The notes under the pieces are model-generated. The model ran no database searches, was not told the DNA's origin, and saw nothing but the letters and a program-made list of their open reading frames with translations. The translations under genes were made by a program, and so were the position numbers. A DNA stretch of 64,000 nt from Spongiactinospora rosea (GTDB lineage: Bacteria > Actinomycetota > Actinomycetes > Streptosporangiales > Streptosporangiaceae): NCBI RefSeq assembly GCF_003315795.1, contig NZ_QMEY01000012.1:124001-188000 (forward strand), in the 5' to 3' direction. Below, in pieces: positions 25,755-34,647 of the stretch; position 1 is the stretch's first letter, and every line of letters starts with the position of its first letter.

Positions 25755-26501
25755 TCAGACGTCGCGAGCCCGGAGCGCCGCATGACCCGCGACGGCGACG
25801 CACGCCACGGCCGCGATCAGGACGGTGAGCCCGACGCCGGGGGTGACGGCCCCTTCGACCGGGACCACCGTGTACGCGGCCTGACCGGCCGTGAACGGCC
25901 AGATTCTGGTGAACCACTCGCCGATGGCCGGGGCGAAGGCGGGCATCAGCAGGAGCGCGCCGACGAGTACGCCCAGGCTGCCGGTGGTCGATCGGGTCAG
26001 TACACCGACCGCCACCCCGGCGAGCGCGATGAGCGTCAGGTAGAGCACACCCCCGGCGAGCGCACCCGCCACGCCGGGATCGCCGAGGCCCGCCACCGGC
26101 AGGCCGGTCCCGGCGAGCATGAGCTGCACCACGGTGAAGCTGACCAGGGTGGTGACCAGGCCGGTGACGAGGGCGACCGCCGCCACCACGGCCATCTTCG
26201 CGCCCAGCAGGCGGGAGCGCGCGGGGACCGCGGCGAGGCTGGTCCCGATCATGCCCGTGTCGTACTCCGGCGTGACGCTGAGCGCGCCCAGCATCCCGAT
26301 GATGAGCTGTGCGAGCAGGAACCCCTTCAGGCTGGTCGCGGTCGGGTCCCAGCCCGCCGGCGGCTCGCCGGGCGGGGAGCCGAGCAGGTCGGAGGCCCCG
26401 ACCACGCCGAGCACGGCGCTGGAGAGCACCACACTGACGGCCGCGATCCAGGTGCTGCGGACACTGCGCAGCTTGGTCCATTCCGAGCGCAGGAGGTTCA
26501 T
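25755..26501 (-). CDS. ABC-2 type transporter permease
   Basis: 248 residues with six hydrophobic segments, starting MNLLRSEWTKLRSVRSTW, the usual opening of actinobacterial ABC-2 permeases. It would export a hydrophobic compound or antibiotic with the ATPase encoded just upstream. ATG 26501 overlaps the ATPase stop by ATGA. Regulated with it by the TetR operator at 27468. Confidence 0.88.
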   Translation of the reverse strand: MNLLRSEWTKLRSVRSTWIAAVSVVLSSAVLGVVGASDLLGSPPGEPPAGWDPTATSLKGFLLAQLIIGMLGALSVTPEYDTGMIGTSLAAVPARSRLLGAKMAVVAAVALVTGLVTTLVSFTVVQLMLAGTGLPVAGLGDPGVAGALAGGVLYLTLIALAGVAVGVLTRSTTGSLGVLVGALLLMPAFAPAIGEWFTRIWPFTAGQAAYTVVPVEGAVTPGVGLTVLIAAVACVAVAGHAALRARDV

Positions 26502-27442
26502 GCCGCGTGGCCTTCGTGTTCGGTGACATCGTGGGTGAGCCGCAGGAAGACGTCCTCCAGGGACTCGCGTACTCTGGCCAGTTCCTCCAGCGCGATCCCC
26601 TGCGCCGCGGCGATCTTGCCGATGGTGCCCGGGTCGGTACCGGTGACCAGCAAGCTCGGACCGGGCGCGGGCTCGAACGCGATGCCGTGCCGGCCGAGCG
26701 CGCGCGCCAGTTCGTTCAGCTCCATGGACCTGACGGTGACGGCGTGCGAGGTGTGCACCCGCACGAAGTCCTCAAGAGAGGATTCGGCGATGAGCCTGCC
26801 CCGGCCGACCACGACCAGATCGTCCGCGGTCAGCTCCATCTCCGACATCAGGTGGCTGGAGAACAGGATCGTGCGGCCCTGCCCGGCCAGGTCGCGCATC
26901 AGCGTGCGCATCCAGCGGATGCCCTCGGGGTCCAGGCCGTTCAGCGGCTCGTCGAGCACGAGTACGCCCGGGTCGCCGAGCAGGGCCGTCGCGATGCCGA
27001 GCCGCTGGTTCATGCCCAGCGAGAACTCCCCCGCCCGCCGGGTGGCCGAACCGCTCAGCCCCACGAGGTCCAGCACCTGCCCGACCCGCTCGCGGCCGAG
27101 GCCCGCGGTCTGGGCGATGGCGAGCAGGTGGTCGAAGGCGGTGCGGTGCGGGTGTACCGCGCGGGCGTCCAGCAGCGCGCCGACCGCGCGCGAGGGGTCG
27201 GCCAGCTCGGAGATGTGCTTGCCGCCGATCGTGATGCTTCCCTTGGTGGGCCGGGTCAGCCCGAGCAGCATCCGCATGGTCGTGCTCTTGCCCGCGCCGT
27301 TGGGACCGAGGAATCCGGTGATGACGCCCGGTGCGGCGGTGAAGGACAGGTCGTCCACCGCGGTGGCGGTCCCGTATCGCTTGGTGAGACCCTGCGCCCG
27401 GATGCCGGCCGCGCGGGCTCTCGGCGGTGGTGTGATCGGCAT
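26498..27442 (-). CDS. ABC transporter ATP-binding protein (DrrA type)
   Basis: 314 residues. Walker A is GPNGAGKST, the signature is FSLGMNQRLGIA (LGM variant of LSGGQ), Walker B is VLVLDEPLNGLDPEG, and the switch His is in SSHLMSEME. The C-terminal extension of about 90 residues is that of DrrA-type drug exporters. ATG 27442 has GGAAGGGAG upstream. Divergent from the TetR gene and presumably repressed by it. Confidence 0.92.
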   Translation of the reverse strand: MPITPPPRARAAGIRAQGLTKRYGTATAVDDLSFTAAPGVITGFLGPNGAGKSTTMRMLLGLTRPTKGSITIGGKHISELADPSRAVGALLDARAVHPHRTAFDHLLAIAQTAGLGRERVGQVLDLVGLSGSATRRAGEFSLGMNQRLGIATALLGDPGVLVLDEPLNGLDPEGIRWMRTLMRDLAGQGRTILFSSHLMSEMELTADDLVVVGRGRLIAESSLEDFVRVHTSHAVTVRSMELNELARALGRHGIAFEPAPGPSLLVTGTDPGTIGKIAAAQGIALEELARVRESLEDVFLRLTHDVTEHEGHAA

Positions 27443-27467
27443 GTGTGTGCTCCCTTCCGAAAAGCAC

Positions 27468-27482
27468 ACTACACAGTGTAGT
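27468..27482. promoter_or_regulatory. TetR operator
   Basis: A perfect 15-bp palindrome, ACTACACAGTGTAGT with central A, sits between the divergent ABC exporter and TetR genes, 26 bp from the ATPase start and 36 bp from the TetR start. Binding would control both. Confidence 0.8.
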
Positions 27483-27517
27483 TTAGAGCTCTCTGAGAGA
27501 AGAGTGGGAACATTGCG

Positions 27518-28135
27518 ATGGTGAGGACGAGCCCCCAGACGCCCGGCAGGCGGCAGCGGTCCGAGCGCAAGCGCGCCGACATCCTGACGGCGGCCACGGC
27601 GCTGTTCGTCAGCGAGGGATACGAGCTCACCAGCGTCGATGCCATCGCCGCGCGGGCGAAGGTGTCCAAACGCACGGTCTACGACCACTTCGGCGACAAG
27701 CAGACGCTCTTCCAGGGCGTGCTCGCGCGGGTCCACGAGGCCGTGCTGGCGACCGTGCGCACGGCGATCGATGAGGAGCTGACAGCGGGACGCGACCTGC
27801 GCGAGGCGCTGACGGCCTTCGCGATGCGCGTGGCGACGGACACGTTCCCGTCCTCCGACTATGTCACCTTCCGGCGGCTGACCTCCCAGACGTGGCCCGC
27901 CCCGCCGGTGCCCGCCCTCGCGCGCGAGCAGCCCGAAGGCATCCTGGAGGAGCGGTTCGCCAAGTTCGCCGCGGACGGCGAGATCCGGACCGGCGACCCC
28001 CACTGGGCGGTGCGGCACTTCACCGCCCTGACCGTCCTGCTCGCCCTGGACGCGCTCCGGAGCGACCCGGCGGGCGCGGAGATCCCCGCGATCGTCGCCA
28101 GTGGGGTGGACGCGTTCCTGCGCGCCTACCGCTGA
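27518..28135 (+). CDS. TetR-family regulator of the ABC exporter
   Basis: 205 residues. The N-terminal HTH is ILTAATALFVSEGYELTSVDAIAARAKVSKRTVYDHFGDKQTLF. The C-terminal ligand domain is of the TetR_C type (DTFPSSDYVTFRRLTSQTWPAPP). It is divergent from the drug-type ABC exporter and separated from it by a perfect palindrome, the classic arrangement of a repressor released by the exported compound. It overlaps the convergent dehydratase gene by 10 bp. Confidence 0.9.
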   Translation: MVRTSPQTPGRRQRSERKRADILTAATALFVSEGYELTSVDAIAARAKVSKRTVYDHFGDKQTLFQGVLARVHEAVLATVRTAIDEELTAGRDLREALTAFAMRVATDTFPSSDYVTFRRLTSQTWPAPPVPALAREQPEGILEERFAKFAADGEIRTGDPHWAVRHFTALTVLLALDALRSDPAGAEIPAIVASGVDAFLRAYR

Positions 28136-29109
28136 CCCGGGTGTGCGCCGATGAGTTCGGCGAACCGGCCGGTGTCGATGTTGCCGCCGGAGGCGATCAG
28201 GCCGATCCGGCGCGGCGCGCCCGGGACGCGACCGGCCATCAGGGCGGCCAGGACGGTGGCCCCGCTGGGCTCAAGGACGATCTTCAGGCGTTCGAAGGCG
28301 AACCGCATGGCCGCGACGATCTCCGCGTCGCCGACCAGGACGACGGCGTCGGCCAGGCGCTGGTTGATCGCGAAGGTGATCTCGCCGGGAGTGGCCAGGG
28401 CCTGGCCGTCGGCGATCGTACGCGGGACCGGGATGGTGACCCGCCGGCCGCTCTCCAGCGAACGCTTGGTGTCGTCGCCGCTCTCCGGCTCGACGCCGAT
28501 GACCTGGATCGCGGGGTGGAGCGCCTTGGCGGCGATGGCGCTGCCGGCCATCAGGCCGCCGCCGCCGACCGGGACCACGAGGGCGTCGAGTTCGCCGGTC
28601 TCGTCCAGGAGTTCGGCGGCGGCGGTGCCCTGACCTGCGATGACGTGCGGATGGTCGTAGGGCGGGATCAGCGTCAGGCCGCGGTCCTCGGCCAGCGCGC
28701 GGCCGAGTGCGGTGCGGTCCTCGGCGTAGCGGTCGTAGGTGACGACCTCCGCGCCGTACCCGGCGGTGGCCGCCACCTTGGAACCCGGCGCGTCGGCGGG
28801 CATCAGGATGACCGCGCTGGTGCCGAGCTCGCGGGCGGCCAGGGCGGTGGCCTGCGCGTGGTTGCCCGAACTGTACGCCGCGACGCCCTTGGCCAGTCGC
28901 TCCGGGGTGAGCCGGGAGACGGCGTTGTAGGCGCCACGGAGCTTGAAGGCGCCGGCCCGCTGAAGATTCTCACACTTGATGAACACCTCTGCGCCGGTCA
29001 GGGCGTTCAGGGTGCGCGAGGTGAGCACGGGGGTGCGGTGGACGACTCCGGCGAGGCGCGCGGCGGCCTCGCGAACGTCATCGAACGACACGGGCAACGG
29101 CATGGCCAT
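28126..29109 (-). CDS. Threonine/serine dehydratase or serine racemase (PLP fold type II)
   Basis: 327 residues. The PLP lysine is in GAFKLRGAYN (about Lys56), the substrate loop is SSGNHAQ, and the phosphate-binding glycines are VPVGGGGLMAG. There is no C-terminal ACT regulatory domain, so it is a catabolic-type threonine dehydratase or a serine racemase-like enzyme, making 2-oxobutyrate or pyruvate plus ammonia. Sequence alone does not separate these activities. Confidence 0.88.
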   Translation of the reverse strand: MAMPLPVSFDDVREAAARLAGVVHRTPVLTSRTLNALTGAEVFIKCENLQRAGAFKLRGAYNAVSRLTPERLAKGVAAYSSGNHAQATALAARELGTSAVILMPADAPGSKVAATAGYGAEVVTYDRYAEDRTALGRALAEDRGLTLIPPYDHPHVIAGQGTAAAELLDETGELDALVVPVGGGGLMAGSAIAAKALHPAIQVIGVEPESGDDTKRSLESGRRVTIPVPRTIADGQALATPGEITFAINQRLADAVVLVGDAEIVAAMRFAFERLKIVLEPSGATVLAALMAGRVPGAPRRIGLIASGGNIDTGRFAELIGAHPGQR

Positions 29110-29145
29110 GACGCCTCCTCCGTACCGGGACGACCGGCACGCCCC

Positions 29146-29472
29146 CTAGTTGATCTTGATGAGCTCCACCTCGAAGCGCAGCGTGGCGTTGGGCGGAATG
29201 ACGGGCGGATAACCCTGCGCCCCGTACGCGTAGTCGGACGTGCAGACCAGGATCGCCTTCTCCCCGACCGAGAGCTGGGGCACGCCTTCGTCCCATCCCT
29301 TGATCACTCTGCCGACGCCGATCTTCGTCTCGAACGGAGCCCCACGATCGCGGGAGGAGTCGAACTTCGTGCCGTCTTCGAGGGTCCCGACGTAGTGAAT
29401 CGTCACGTCGTCGCCGCGCTGGGGGAAGTGCTCTCCGTCTCCAGGGGACAGACGTTCGATCGTGACACCCAT
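29146..29472 (-). CDS. FKBP-type peptidyl-prolyl cis-trans isomerase
   Basis: A 108-residue single FKBP domain, close in length to human FKBP12. Active-site segments [39 protein letters not shown] and [25 protein letters not shown] are intact. It has no signal peptide, so it acts in the cytoplasm on proline isomerisation during folding. Monocistronic, 36 bp downstream of the dehydratase start. Confidence 0.93.
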   Translation of the reverse strand: MGVTIERLSPGDGEHFPQRGDDVTIHYVGTLEDGTKFDSSRDRGAPFETKIGVGRVIKGWDEGVPQLSVGEKAILVCTSDYAYGAQGYPPVIPPNATLRFEVELIKIN

Positions 29473-29524
29473 GCGTGCCGCCTTCCTATAGATGATCAGC
29501 GTCCAGACTACTTGCCGAACGAGG

Positions 29525-30220
29525 CTATCCGGTCGGCGGCGCGAGCAGGGCGCTCAGGGCGGCGGCCCCGTCGAGCAGGGACTTGGAGCGGGCGGTGATG
29601 CCGGCGTCTCTGGCGTCCAGCGCGGCGGCGATGTCCGCGGACCTGCGGCCGGCACGCAGTTCCGGCATGAGGGCCCGCAGCGGTGCGATGCGGTGGCCCG
29701 CCCTGCGCAACTGGTGCACGATCCGCGCGTCGCGCACCTGGGCGGGGGTGTACCGGCGTGTCCCCCGCACGGGGTCGCGGTCGGGGACGACGAGGTCTTC
29801 GGCGTCCCAGTGCCGCAGTGTCGAGGGACGCACGCCGAGCGCGGCGGCGAGTTCGGAGACGCTCATCGCGTCCGACGCGCGTACGTCCGCGATCGGCTCA
29901 CCGGAGATCGCCCGCGCGGCCTCCTTCGCCTGCCGGAGTTCGGCGCGCTCGGTGTCGAGCCGGGCGTGCGCCGCGTCGAGCAGGGCCAGCACCTCGGAGA
30001 TCGAGGACCGGTGGACGGCCTGGACGATCTTCCTGGCCTCGACCGGGCCCACGCCCGCCGCCAGGGCGCGGTAGGCCAGCGCGGACCGCAGATGCACCTC
30101 CGCGTACCTGCGGTGGCCGGTGGCCGTGCGCGTCGCGGGCGGCAGCACGCCGTCGCGTTCGAGGTTGCGGATCTGCTGGACGGAGTATCCTGCCCGCCGC
30201 GCGACATCGACGGTCCGCAT
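29525..30220 (-). CDS. MerR-family regulator with two HTH domains
   Basis: 231 residues from ATG 30220 (GGGGG upstream). The N-terminal MerR head is [40 protein letters not shown] second complete MerR head follows at about residue 120: [50 protein letters not shown]. The helix between them ([23 protein letters not shown]) could be the dimer coiled coil. Two DNA-reading heads in one chain are uncommon and suggest recognition of a long or paired site. It is divergent from the DUF6194 gene; effector unknown. Confidence 0.82.
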   Translation of the reverse strand: MRTVDVARRAGYSVQQIRNLERDGVLPPATRTATGHRRYAEVHLRSALAYRALAAGVGPVEARKIVQAVHRSSISEVLALLDAAHARLDTERAELRQAKEAARAISGEPIADVRASDAMSVSELAAALGVRPSTLRHWDAEDLVVPDRDPVRGTRRYTPAQVRDARIVHQLRRAGHRIAPLRALMPELRAGRRSADIAAALDARDAGITARSKSLLDGAAALSALLAPPTG

Positions 30221-30307
30221 GACCCCCGATTTGAGACCTGACACCCCGAAACCCCTTCATTTCCGCTGCGAAGTCTCCACAAGCACCTCAATGCAACGCT
30301 AGAGCAC

Positions 30308-30775
30308 ATGACCATGGAAGAGATCATCGGTTTCGTGGACGCCCTGGACGGTGTCCTGACCCTCAGGCCGCGGCCCGGCGACGGTTCCCCGGAGGTCAGC
30401 TGGGGCGACACGTACTTCTACTACGCGCCCGACGGCGTCACCCCCACCAACACCCAGCCGTTCGCGACGGTCGTGACCAAGAACTACCCCGGCGACGAGA
30501 CATCACGACTGGAGCGGGAGGGCGTGTTCCGGGTGAACATCGCGGCCGGGAAGGAGGAGTTCGTCCGGTGGACCGGTCACACGCCACGCGAACCGGCCAC
30601 CGGCCAGGACCCGAGCGCCACCGACACCCTGATCGCGCATCCCCTCTACGGCACGATGGGCTGGCTGGCGGTGCTCAACCCGGGCCCGCGTACCGAGGCG
30701 GCCGCCCGTGAGCTGCTGCGCACGGCGTACGACCTGGCCCGCGCCCGCTACGAACGACGCGCCGCCCCGAACTGA
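30308..30775 (+). CDS. DUF6194-family protein
   Basis: 155 residues: MTMEEIIGFVDALDGVLTLRPRPGDGSPEVSWGDTYFYYAPDG and FATVVTKNYPGDETSRLEREGVFRVNIAAG. This matches the actinobacterial DUF6194 family, a small soluble protein of unknown function related to MmcQ/YjbR-like folds by general shape. No catalytic residues are obvious. It is divergent from the two-headed MerR gene and overlaps the convergent sensor kinase by 28 bp. Confidence 0.75.
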   Translation: MTMEEIIGFVDALDGVLTLRPRPGDGSPEVSWGDTYFYYAPDGVTPTNTQPFATVVTKNYPGDETSRLEREGVFRVNIAAGKEEFVRWTGHTPREPATGQDPSATDTLIAHPLYGTMGWLAVLNPGPRTEAAARELLRTAYDLARARYERRAAPN

Positions 30776-31824
30776 ACGGTGATGGACAGGCCGCCCCCGG
30801 GGCGGGCGGCGGCGGTGAGGCCGGCGTGGTGGGCCTGGGCGACGGCGTTGACGATGGCGAGGCCGAGACCGTACCCCTTGCGGTCCGGCGCCAGCTTCTG
30901 GAAGGGGTGGAAGAGGCGCCGGACCTGGCCGGCGGGGACGACCGGCCCGGTGTTGGCGACCGTGAGGACCGCCTGCGCGCCGGAGGTCCGAGTGGTGATC
31001 TCCACCTGCCCGCCCGGATGGTTGTGCCGGACGGCGTTGTCGACCAGGTTGGCGATCAGGCTCTCGATCAGCCTCGGGTCTCCGGCGGCCACCGCGGGCC
31101 CCAGGGCCTCGGCGAGGTCGATGCCCTGCTCGGCGGCCTGGCCACGGCGTGCGGCCAGTACGTGCGCGGCGACCTGGGCGAGGTCGAGGGTGTCCCAGCG
31201 GGTCACCCCGCGTTCGCTGGTGGCCAGCGTGAGCAGCGCCTCGACCAGTCGCTCCTGGTGTTCGCCCAGGGCAAGGGCCTCCTGACAGGCCGAGCGCAGG
31301 GCTGCGGCGTCGGCGTCGGGGTCGGCGAGCGCGACCTCAAGGAGGGTGCGCAGCCCGGCGAGCGGGGTGCGCAGCTCGTGGGAGGCGTTGGCGACGAAGT
31401 GCCGCTGGGCGTCGAAGGACGCCTCCAGGCGGGCGAACAGGTCGTCCAGGGTGTGGCCGAGTTCGGTCAGCTCGTCCGTGGGCGCGCCGAGGTCCAGCCG
31501 CCGGTGCAGGTCCCCGGCGGAGATGATCTGGGCGGTGGCGGTGATGGCGCGCAGCGGGTGCAAGAACCGCCCGGCGACGTACCAGCCCAGCGCCAGCGCG
31601 ATGGGGATCAGTACGGCCAGCGCGACCGCCGAGCCGATGAGCAGTTGAGGCAGGCCGATCCCGGGCCCGGCGGCCGTGCTCGACGAAGGGCCACCCGCGG
31701 GGATGGCTGCGTGGACGCTCACCAGCGGGACGTCGACCAGCACCACCACCAGCACCCCGGCGGCGTAGATGCCCGCCGCGTAGGCGAGCGCGAGCCGCGT
31801 CTGGAGGGATCGCCGGGGGGTCAT
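30748..31824 (-). CDS. Sensor histidine kinase (two-component system 1)
   Basis: 358 residues. Two transmembrane segments (LALAYAAGIYAAGVLVVVLV; LLIGSAVALAVLIPIALALGWYV) flank a short outside loop of about 25 residues. A HAMP domain follows (GRFLHPLRAITATAQIISAGDLHRRL), then the H-box NASHELRTPLAGLRT, N-box NLVDNAVRHN and G-box YGLGLAIVNAVAQAH. The small loop suggests sensing in the membrane rather than of a soluble ligand. ATG 31824 overlaps the response regulator stop (ATGA). Confidence 0.92.
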   Translation of the reverse strand: MTPRRSLQTRLALAYAAGIYAAGVLVVVLVDVPLVSVHAAIPAGGPSSSTAAGPGIGLPQLLIGSAVALAVLIPIALALGWYVAGRFLHPLRAITATAQIISAGDLHRRLDLGAPTDELTELGHTLDDLFARLEASFDAQRHFVANASHELRTPLAGLRTLLEVALADPDADAAALRSACQEALALGEHQERLVEALLTLATSERGVTRWDTLDLAQVAAHVLAARRGQAAEQGIDLAEALGPAVAAGDPRLIESLIANLVDNAVRHNHPGGQVEITTRTSGAQAVLTVANTGPVVPAGQVRRLFHPFQKLAPDRKGYGLGLAIVNAVAQAHHAGLTAAARPGGGLSITVQFGAARRS

Positions 31825-32483
31825 GACGGTCCGAGGCGGTAGCCGCCCTCGCGGATGGTCTCGATCACGGGCGGGTCGCCCAGCTTGGCGCGCAACCGGT
31901 GCACAGTGTGCTTGACGGCGCTGCTGAAGGGGTCGGCGGCCTCGTCCCAGACGCGTTCGAGCAGTTCTTCGGCGGAGATGACCCGGCCGGGCACCGCGAG
32001 CAGGCATTCGAGCAGGGCGAACTCCCTGGGGCTCAGCTCCAGGCGGCGACCGGCCCGAAAGGCGGTCCGGCGGGCCGGGTCGAGGGTGATGTCCCCGCAG
32101 GTCAGGGAGGGCGGCAGCGGCGGGGTGGCGCGACGGGCCAGGGCGCGGACGCGGGCGACCAGTTCGGCGAACGCGAACGGCTTGGGCAGGTAGTCGTCCG
32201 CGCCGAGGCCGAGCCCGTCCACGCGGTCCTCGATCGTGCCGGAGGCGGTGAGCATCAGGATGCGGCTCGGGCAGCGGTCGTGGGCGAGCCGCCGGCAGAT
32301 GTCGTCCCCGTGGACGCCGGGCAGGTCGCGGTCGAGAATCACCACGTCGTAGCGGGTGGCGGCCAGGCGGTCGAGGGCGTCGGTACCGTCCAGGACGACA
32401 TCGACGGCCATGCCCTCGCGGCGCAGCCCGGTGCCGATCGAGCGGGCGAGGACCTCGAAGTCCTCCACGACGAGGACCCTCAC
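31821..32483 (-). CDS. OmpR/PhoB-type response regulator (two-component system 1)
   Basis: 220 residues from GTG 32483 (VRVLVVEDFEVL). The receiver has the phospho-acceptor Asp in VVILDRDLPG, Thr in MLTASG and Lys in LPKPFAF. The C-terminal winged helix (RRLELSPREFALLECLLAVPGRVISAEELLERVWDE...VKHTVHRLRAKLG) is of the OmpR type. Upstream in-frame starts would add a non-homologous N-terminus. Its target may be the divergent DUF1349 permease gene, 137 bp away. Confidence 0.92.
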   Translation of the reverse strand: MRVLVVEDFEVLARSIGTGLRREGMAVDVVLDGTDALDRLAATRYDVVILDRDLPGVHGDDICRRLAHDRCPSRILMLTASGTIEDRVDGLGLGADDYLPKPFAFAELVARVRALARRATPPLPPSLTCGDITLDPARRTAFRAGRRLELSPREFALLECLLAVPGRVISAEELLERVWDEAADPFSSAVKHTVHRLRAKLGDPPVIETIREGGYRLGPS

Positions 32484-32620
32484 CGCGCACCGCCGGTCAT
32501 CGTGCGGACGGGGCCGCCGGGTCGAGGTGCCATGCCCGCAACGATGCCAGACGGCCGGTCTCAGCCCGGTCGCGGCCGGTGCGACGCTGCTGGGACCGGG
32601 CGGCGCGTACAACCGTCGGC

Positions 32621-34192
32621 ATGTCGATGCTCAAGTCGCTGCACATGGAGTGGGCCAGGTTCCGGGGCGCGACCGGCGTGGTGCTCACCATGACGGCGTC
32701 CGTACTGGTCACCGTGGCGCTCGGACTGCTGATCGCGGGCGGCGCCCGAAGTACCTGCGTGACCGGGGAGGGCGAGGGCCCCTGCCCCGCGCCGCTGCTG
32801 GGCCCGGAAGGTACGGCGGTGAACGACAAGTACTACTTCGTCCACCAGCCGCTCACCGGCAACGGCGGCATCACCGCCCGCGTATCGGACATGACCGGGC
32901 AGATCCGGCTGCCGGACGCCGTCCCCGGGGTGCGCAACGTCACCAATGGAGTGCTGCCCTGGGGTAAGGCCGGGCTCCTGGTCCGGCAGAGCCTCACGCA
33001 GGGCACGCCGTACGCCGCCGTCATGATCACCGGCGGCCACGGCGTCCGGATGCAGCACAACTACATCCACGACGTGCCCGGCGGCCCGGTACGCGGCCCC
33101 AAGTGGCTGCGGCTGACCAGGGCGGGCGACACCATCACCGGCTACGAGTCGCCCGACGGCAAGAAGTGGGCCGAGGTCGGCACAGTCAGGCTGGCCGGGC
33201 TGCCGGAAACGGTGGAGATCGGGCTGTTCGCCACCTCGCCCGGCAACGTACAGGGGATGGCCTCCCGCTTCGCCCAGGCCACCGCGGCCTTCGACCAGAT
33301 CGGCCTGCAGGGGGCGAGCGGTTCGTGGCGGCGCGACGACGTGGGCGTCTCCCTGGAGGAGGACGGCAGGACCCCGCATCACCCGGGCGGGGCGGTGGAG
33401 TCCGGCGGCAGGCTGCTGGTGACCGGGGGCGGCGACATCGGGCCCGCCACGCTGGACGGCGGCCTGCGCGCGGACTTCACGCTGATCGGCGGGGCGGTGG
33501 GGCTGCTCTTGGTGCTCGTGGCGGCGGCGGTGTTCGGCGGGGCGGGACACCGGCAGGATCCGGGGCCGGGTCCGGTGGCCAGGGCGGTGGTGGTGGGCAC
33601 GGCCGCGTTCGCGGCGGGCCTGGCGACCGCGGGCCTGGCGGTCCCGCTCGGCCTGGCCCTGCTGCGCGCCAACCAGAACCCGATCCAGCCGATCACCCTG
33701 GCCACCGAACTCCGCGTGATCGTCGGCTACGCGGCCCTGACCGCGGCCACCGCCGTCCTCACCCTGGCCCTGGCCGCACTCGTCAGACGGGCGGTCGTGG
33801 CCATCGTGCTCGCCGCCGCCGTGATCGTCGTGCCCTACGCCCTGGCCACCGCGGGCCTGGCCCCATGGCTGCTGGCGATCACCCCGGCCGCCGGGTTCGC
33901 CATCACCCAGAGCGTCCCCACCTTCGCCCACGTGGACACCGACCCGTCCCCGCTGATGGGGTACTACCCCCTCCCACCCTGGGCCGGACTTGCCGTGACC
34001 TGCGCCTACGCCGCCCTCGCCCTCACCGCGGCCCTTTCCGCACACCGCCGGAGAACAGGCCTCAGAGGTCGTCCAGGCGACCGCCGCCCCGACCTTCAAG
34101 GGCGGTTCACATGGACGGAAGAGAGAGGGTCCCATCCCCATCTATTCGCGGGAGCAGCGAGGCGATGGGCCCGGATACGACGATGTCCCTGA
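32621..34192 (+). CDS. ABC-2-like permease with an extracellular DUF1349 domain
   Basis: About 523 residues from ATG 32621. The order is: one membrane span (GVVLTMTASVLVTVALGLLI), an outside domain of about 200 residues of the DUF1349/concanavalin type (YYFVHQPLTGNGGITARVSDM, WGKAGLLVRQSL, KWLRLTRAGDTITGYESPDGKKW, VEIGLFATSPG), then five or more further spans. The opening MLKSLHMEWARFRG resembles ABC-2 permeases. No ATPase gene is adjacent. The last 50 residues are Arg-rich, without homology, and overlap the opposite-strand gene by 86 bp, so the original stop may have been lost. It is probably controlled by the divergent two-component system. Confidence 0.75.
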   Translation: MSMLKSLHMEWARFRGATGVVLTMTASVLVTVALGLLIAGGARSTCVTGEGEGPCPAPLLGPEGTAVNDKYYFVHQPLTGNGGITARVSDMTGQIRLPDAVPGVRNVTNGVLPWGKAGLLVRQSLTQGTPYAAVMITGGHGVRMQHNYIHDVPGGPVRGPKWLRLTRAGDTITGYESPDGKKWAEVGTVRLAGLPETVEIGLFATSPGNVQGMASRFAQATAAFDQIGLQGASGSWRRDDVGVSLEEDGRTPHHPGGAVESGGRLLVTGGGDIGPATLDGGLRADFTLIGGAVGLLLVLVAAAVFGGAGHRQDPGPGPVARAVVVGTAAFAAGLATAGLAVPLGLALLRANQNPIQPITLATELRVIVGYAALTAATAVLTLALAALVRRAVVAIVLAAAVIVVPYALATAGLAPWLLAITPAAGFAITQSVPTFAHVDTDPSPLMGYYPLPPWAGLAVTCAYAALALTAALSAHRRRTGLRGRPGDRRPDLQGRFTWTEERGSHPHLFAGAARRWARIRRCP

Positions 34193-34472
34193 TGACCTCG
34201 ACCATGGCGCCCACTCCTTTGGCCCTGATGATGATCAGGTCGGGCGTGACCCAGTAGGCGCCATGAAGGGATTCTCCGGACTCGGCATGGCGATCCATCA
34301 GGCGATGAATCGCCTCCCTTGTCATCATCAGCGCGCTGTAGCGCTCACCACCAGGCAAAGTGACGATCGCATCGCCGACCTCCATGCCCTCCGGATCCAT
34401 ATCGCCATCCAGAAGGATGTTCACGGCGAAAGCCTCTTCGGCCCACGAGTAGTACGCGCCGCTGTCTTCCAT
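34107..34472 (-). CDS. Hypothetical protein
   Basis: 121 residues from ATG 34472 with a strong GGAGGAAC site. It is acidic, with segments EDSGAYYSWAEEAFAVNILLDGDMDPEGMEVGDAIVTLPGGERYSALMMT and GAYWVTPDLIIIRAKGVGAMVEVIRDIV. It may be a small stand-alone immunity-like or ligand-binding protein. No family was recognised. Lower GC than its neighbours suggests acquisition by transfer. Confidence 0.7.
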   Translation of the reverse strand: MEDSGAYYSWAEEAFAVNILLDGDMDPEGMEVGDAIVTLPGGERYSALMMTREAIHRLMDRHAESGESLHGAYWVTPDLIIIRAKGVGAMVEVIRDIVVSGPIASLLPRIDGDGTLSLPSM

Positions 34473-34528
34473 GCGGTTCCTCCGGGCTCGGCCCGCGGGC
34501 GAGCGCACTCGGGCTCGGAAACGACTGA

Positions 34529-34557
34529 GGGCGTCCTCGCGGGTAGCGAGAACGCCC
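34529..34557 (-). terminator. Hairpin terminator downstream of tRNA-Lys
   Basis: GGGCGTCCTCGC pairs with GCGAGAACGCCC (one internal mismatch) around loop GGGTA, 17 bp past the tRNA 3' end on the minus strand. Confidence 0.7.
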
Positions 34558-34573
34558 AGGTCGGTCGGTTGGG

Positions 34574-34647
34574 TGCGCCGCCAGGGACTCGAACCCCGGA
34601 CCCGCTGATTAAGAGTCAGCTGCTCTAACCAACTGAGCTAGCGGCGC
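34574..34647 (-). tRNA. tRNA-Lys (anticodon CUU)
   Basis: On the minus strand a 74-nt cloverleaf can be drawn: acceptor GCGCCGC/GCGGCGC with discriminator A, D-arm GCTC/GAGC, anticodon stem GCTGA/TCAGC with loop CTCTTAA (anticodon CTT), and T-arm CGGGG-TTCGAGT-CCCTG. The 3' CCA is not encoded (CCC follows), so it must be added enzymatically. Confidence 0.95.

Noticed and set aside
34574-34647. tRNA-Lys as an integration site for a genomic island
   Set aside because: No integrase gene and no repeat of the tRNA 3' end was seen in the window.
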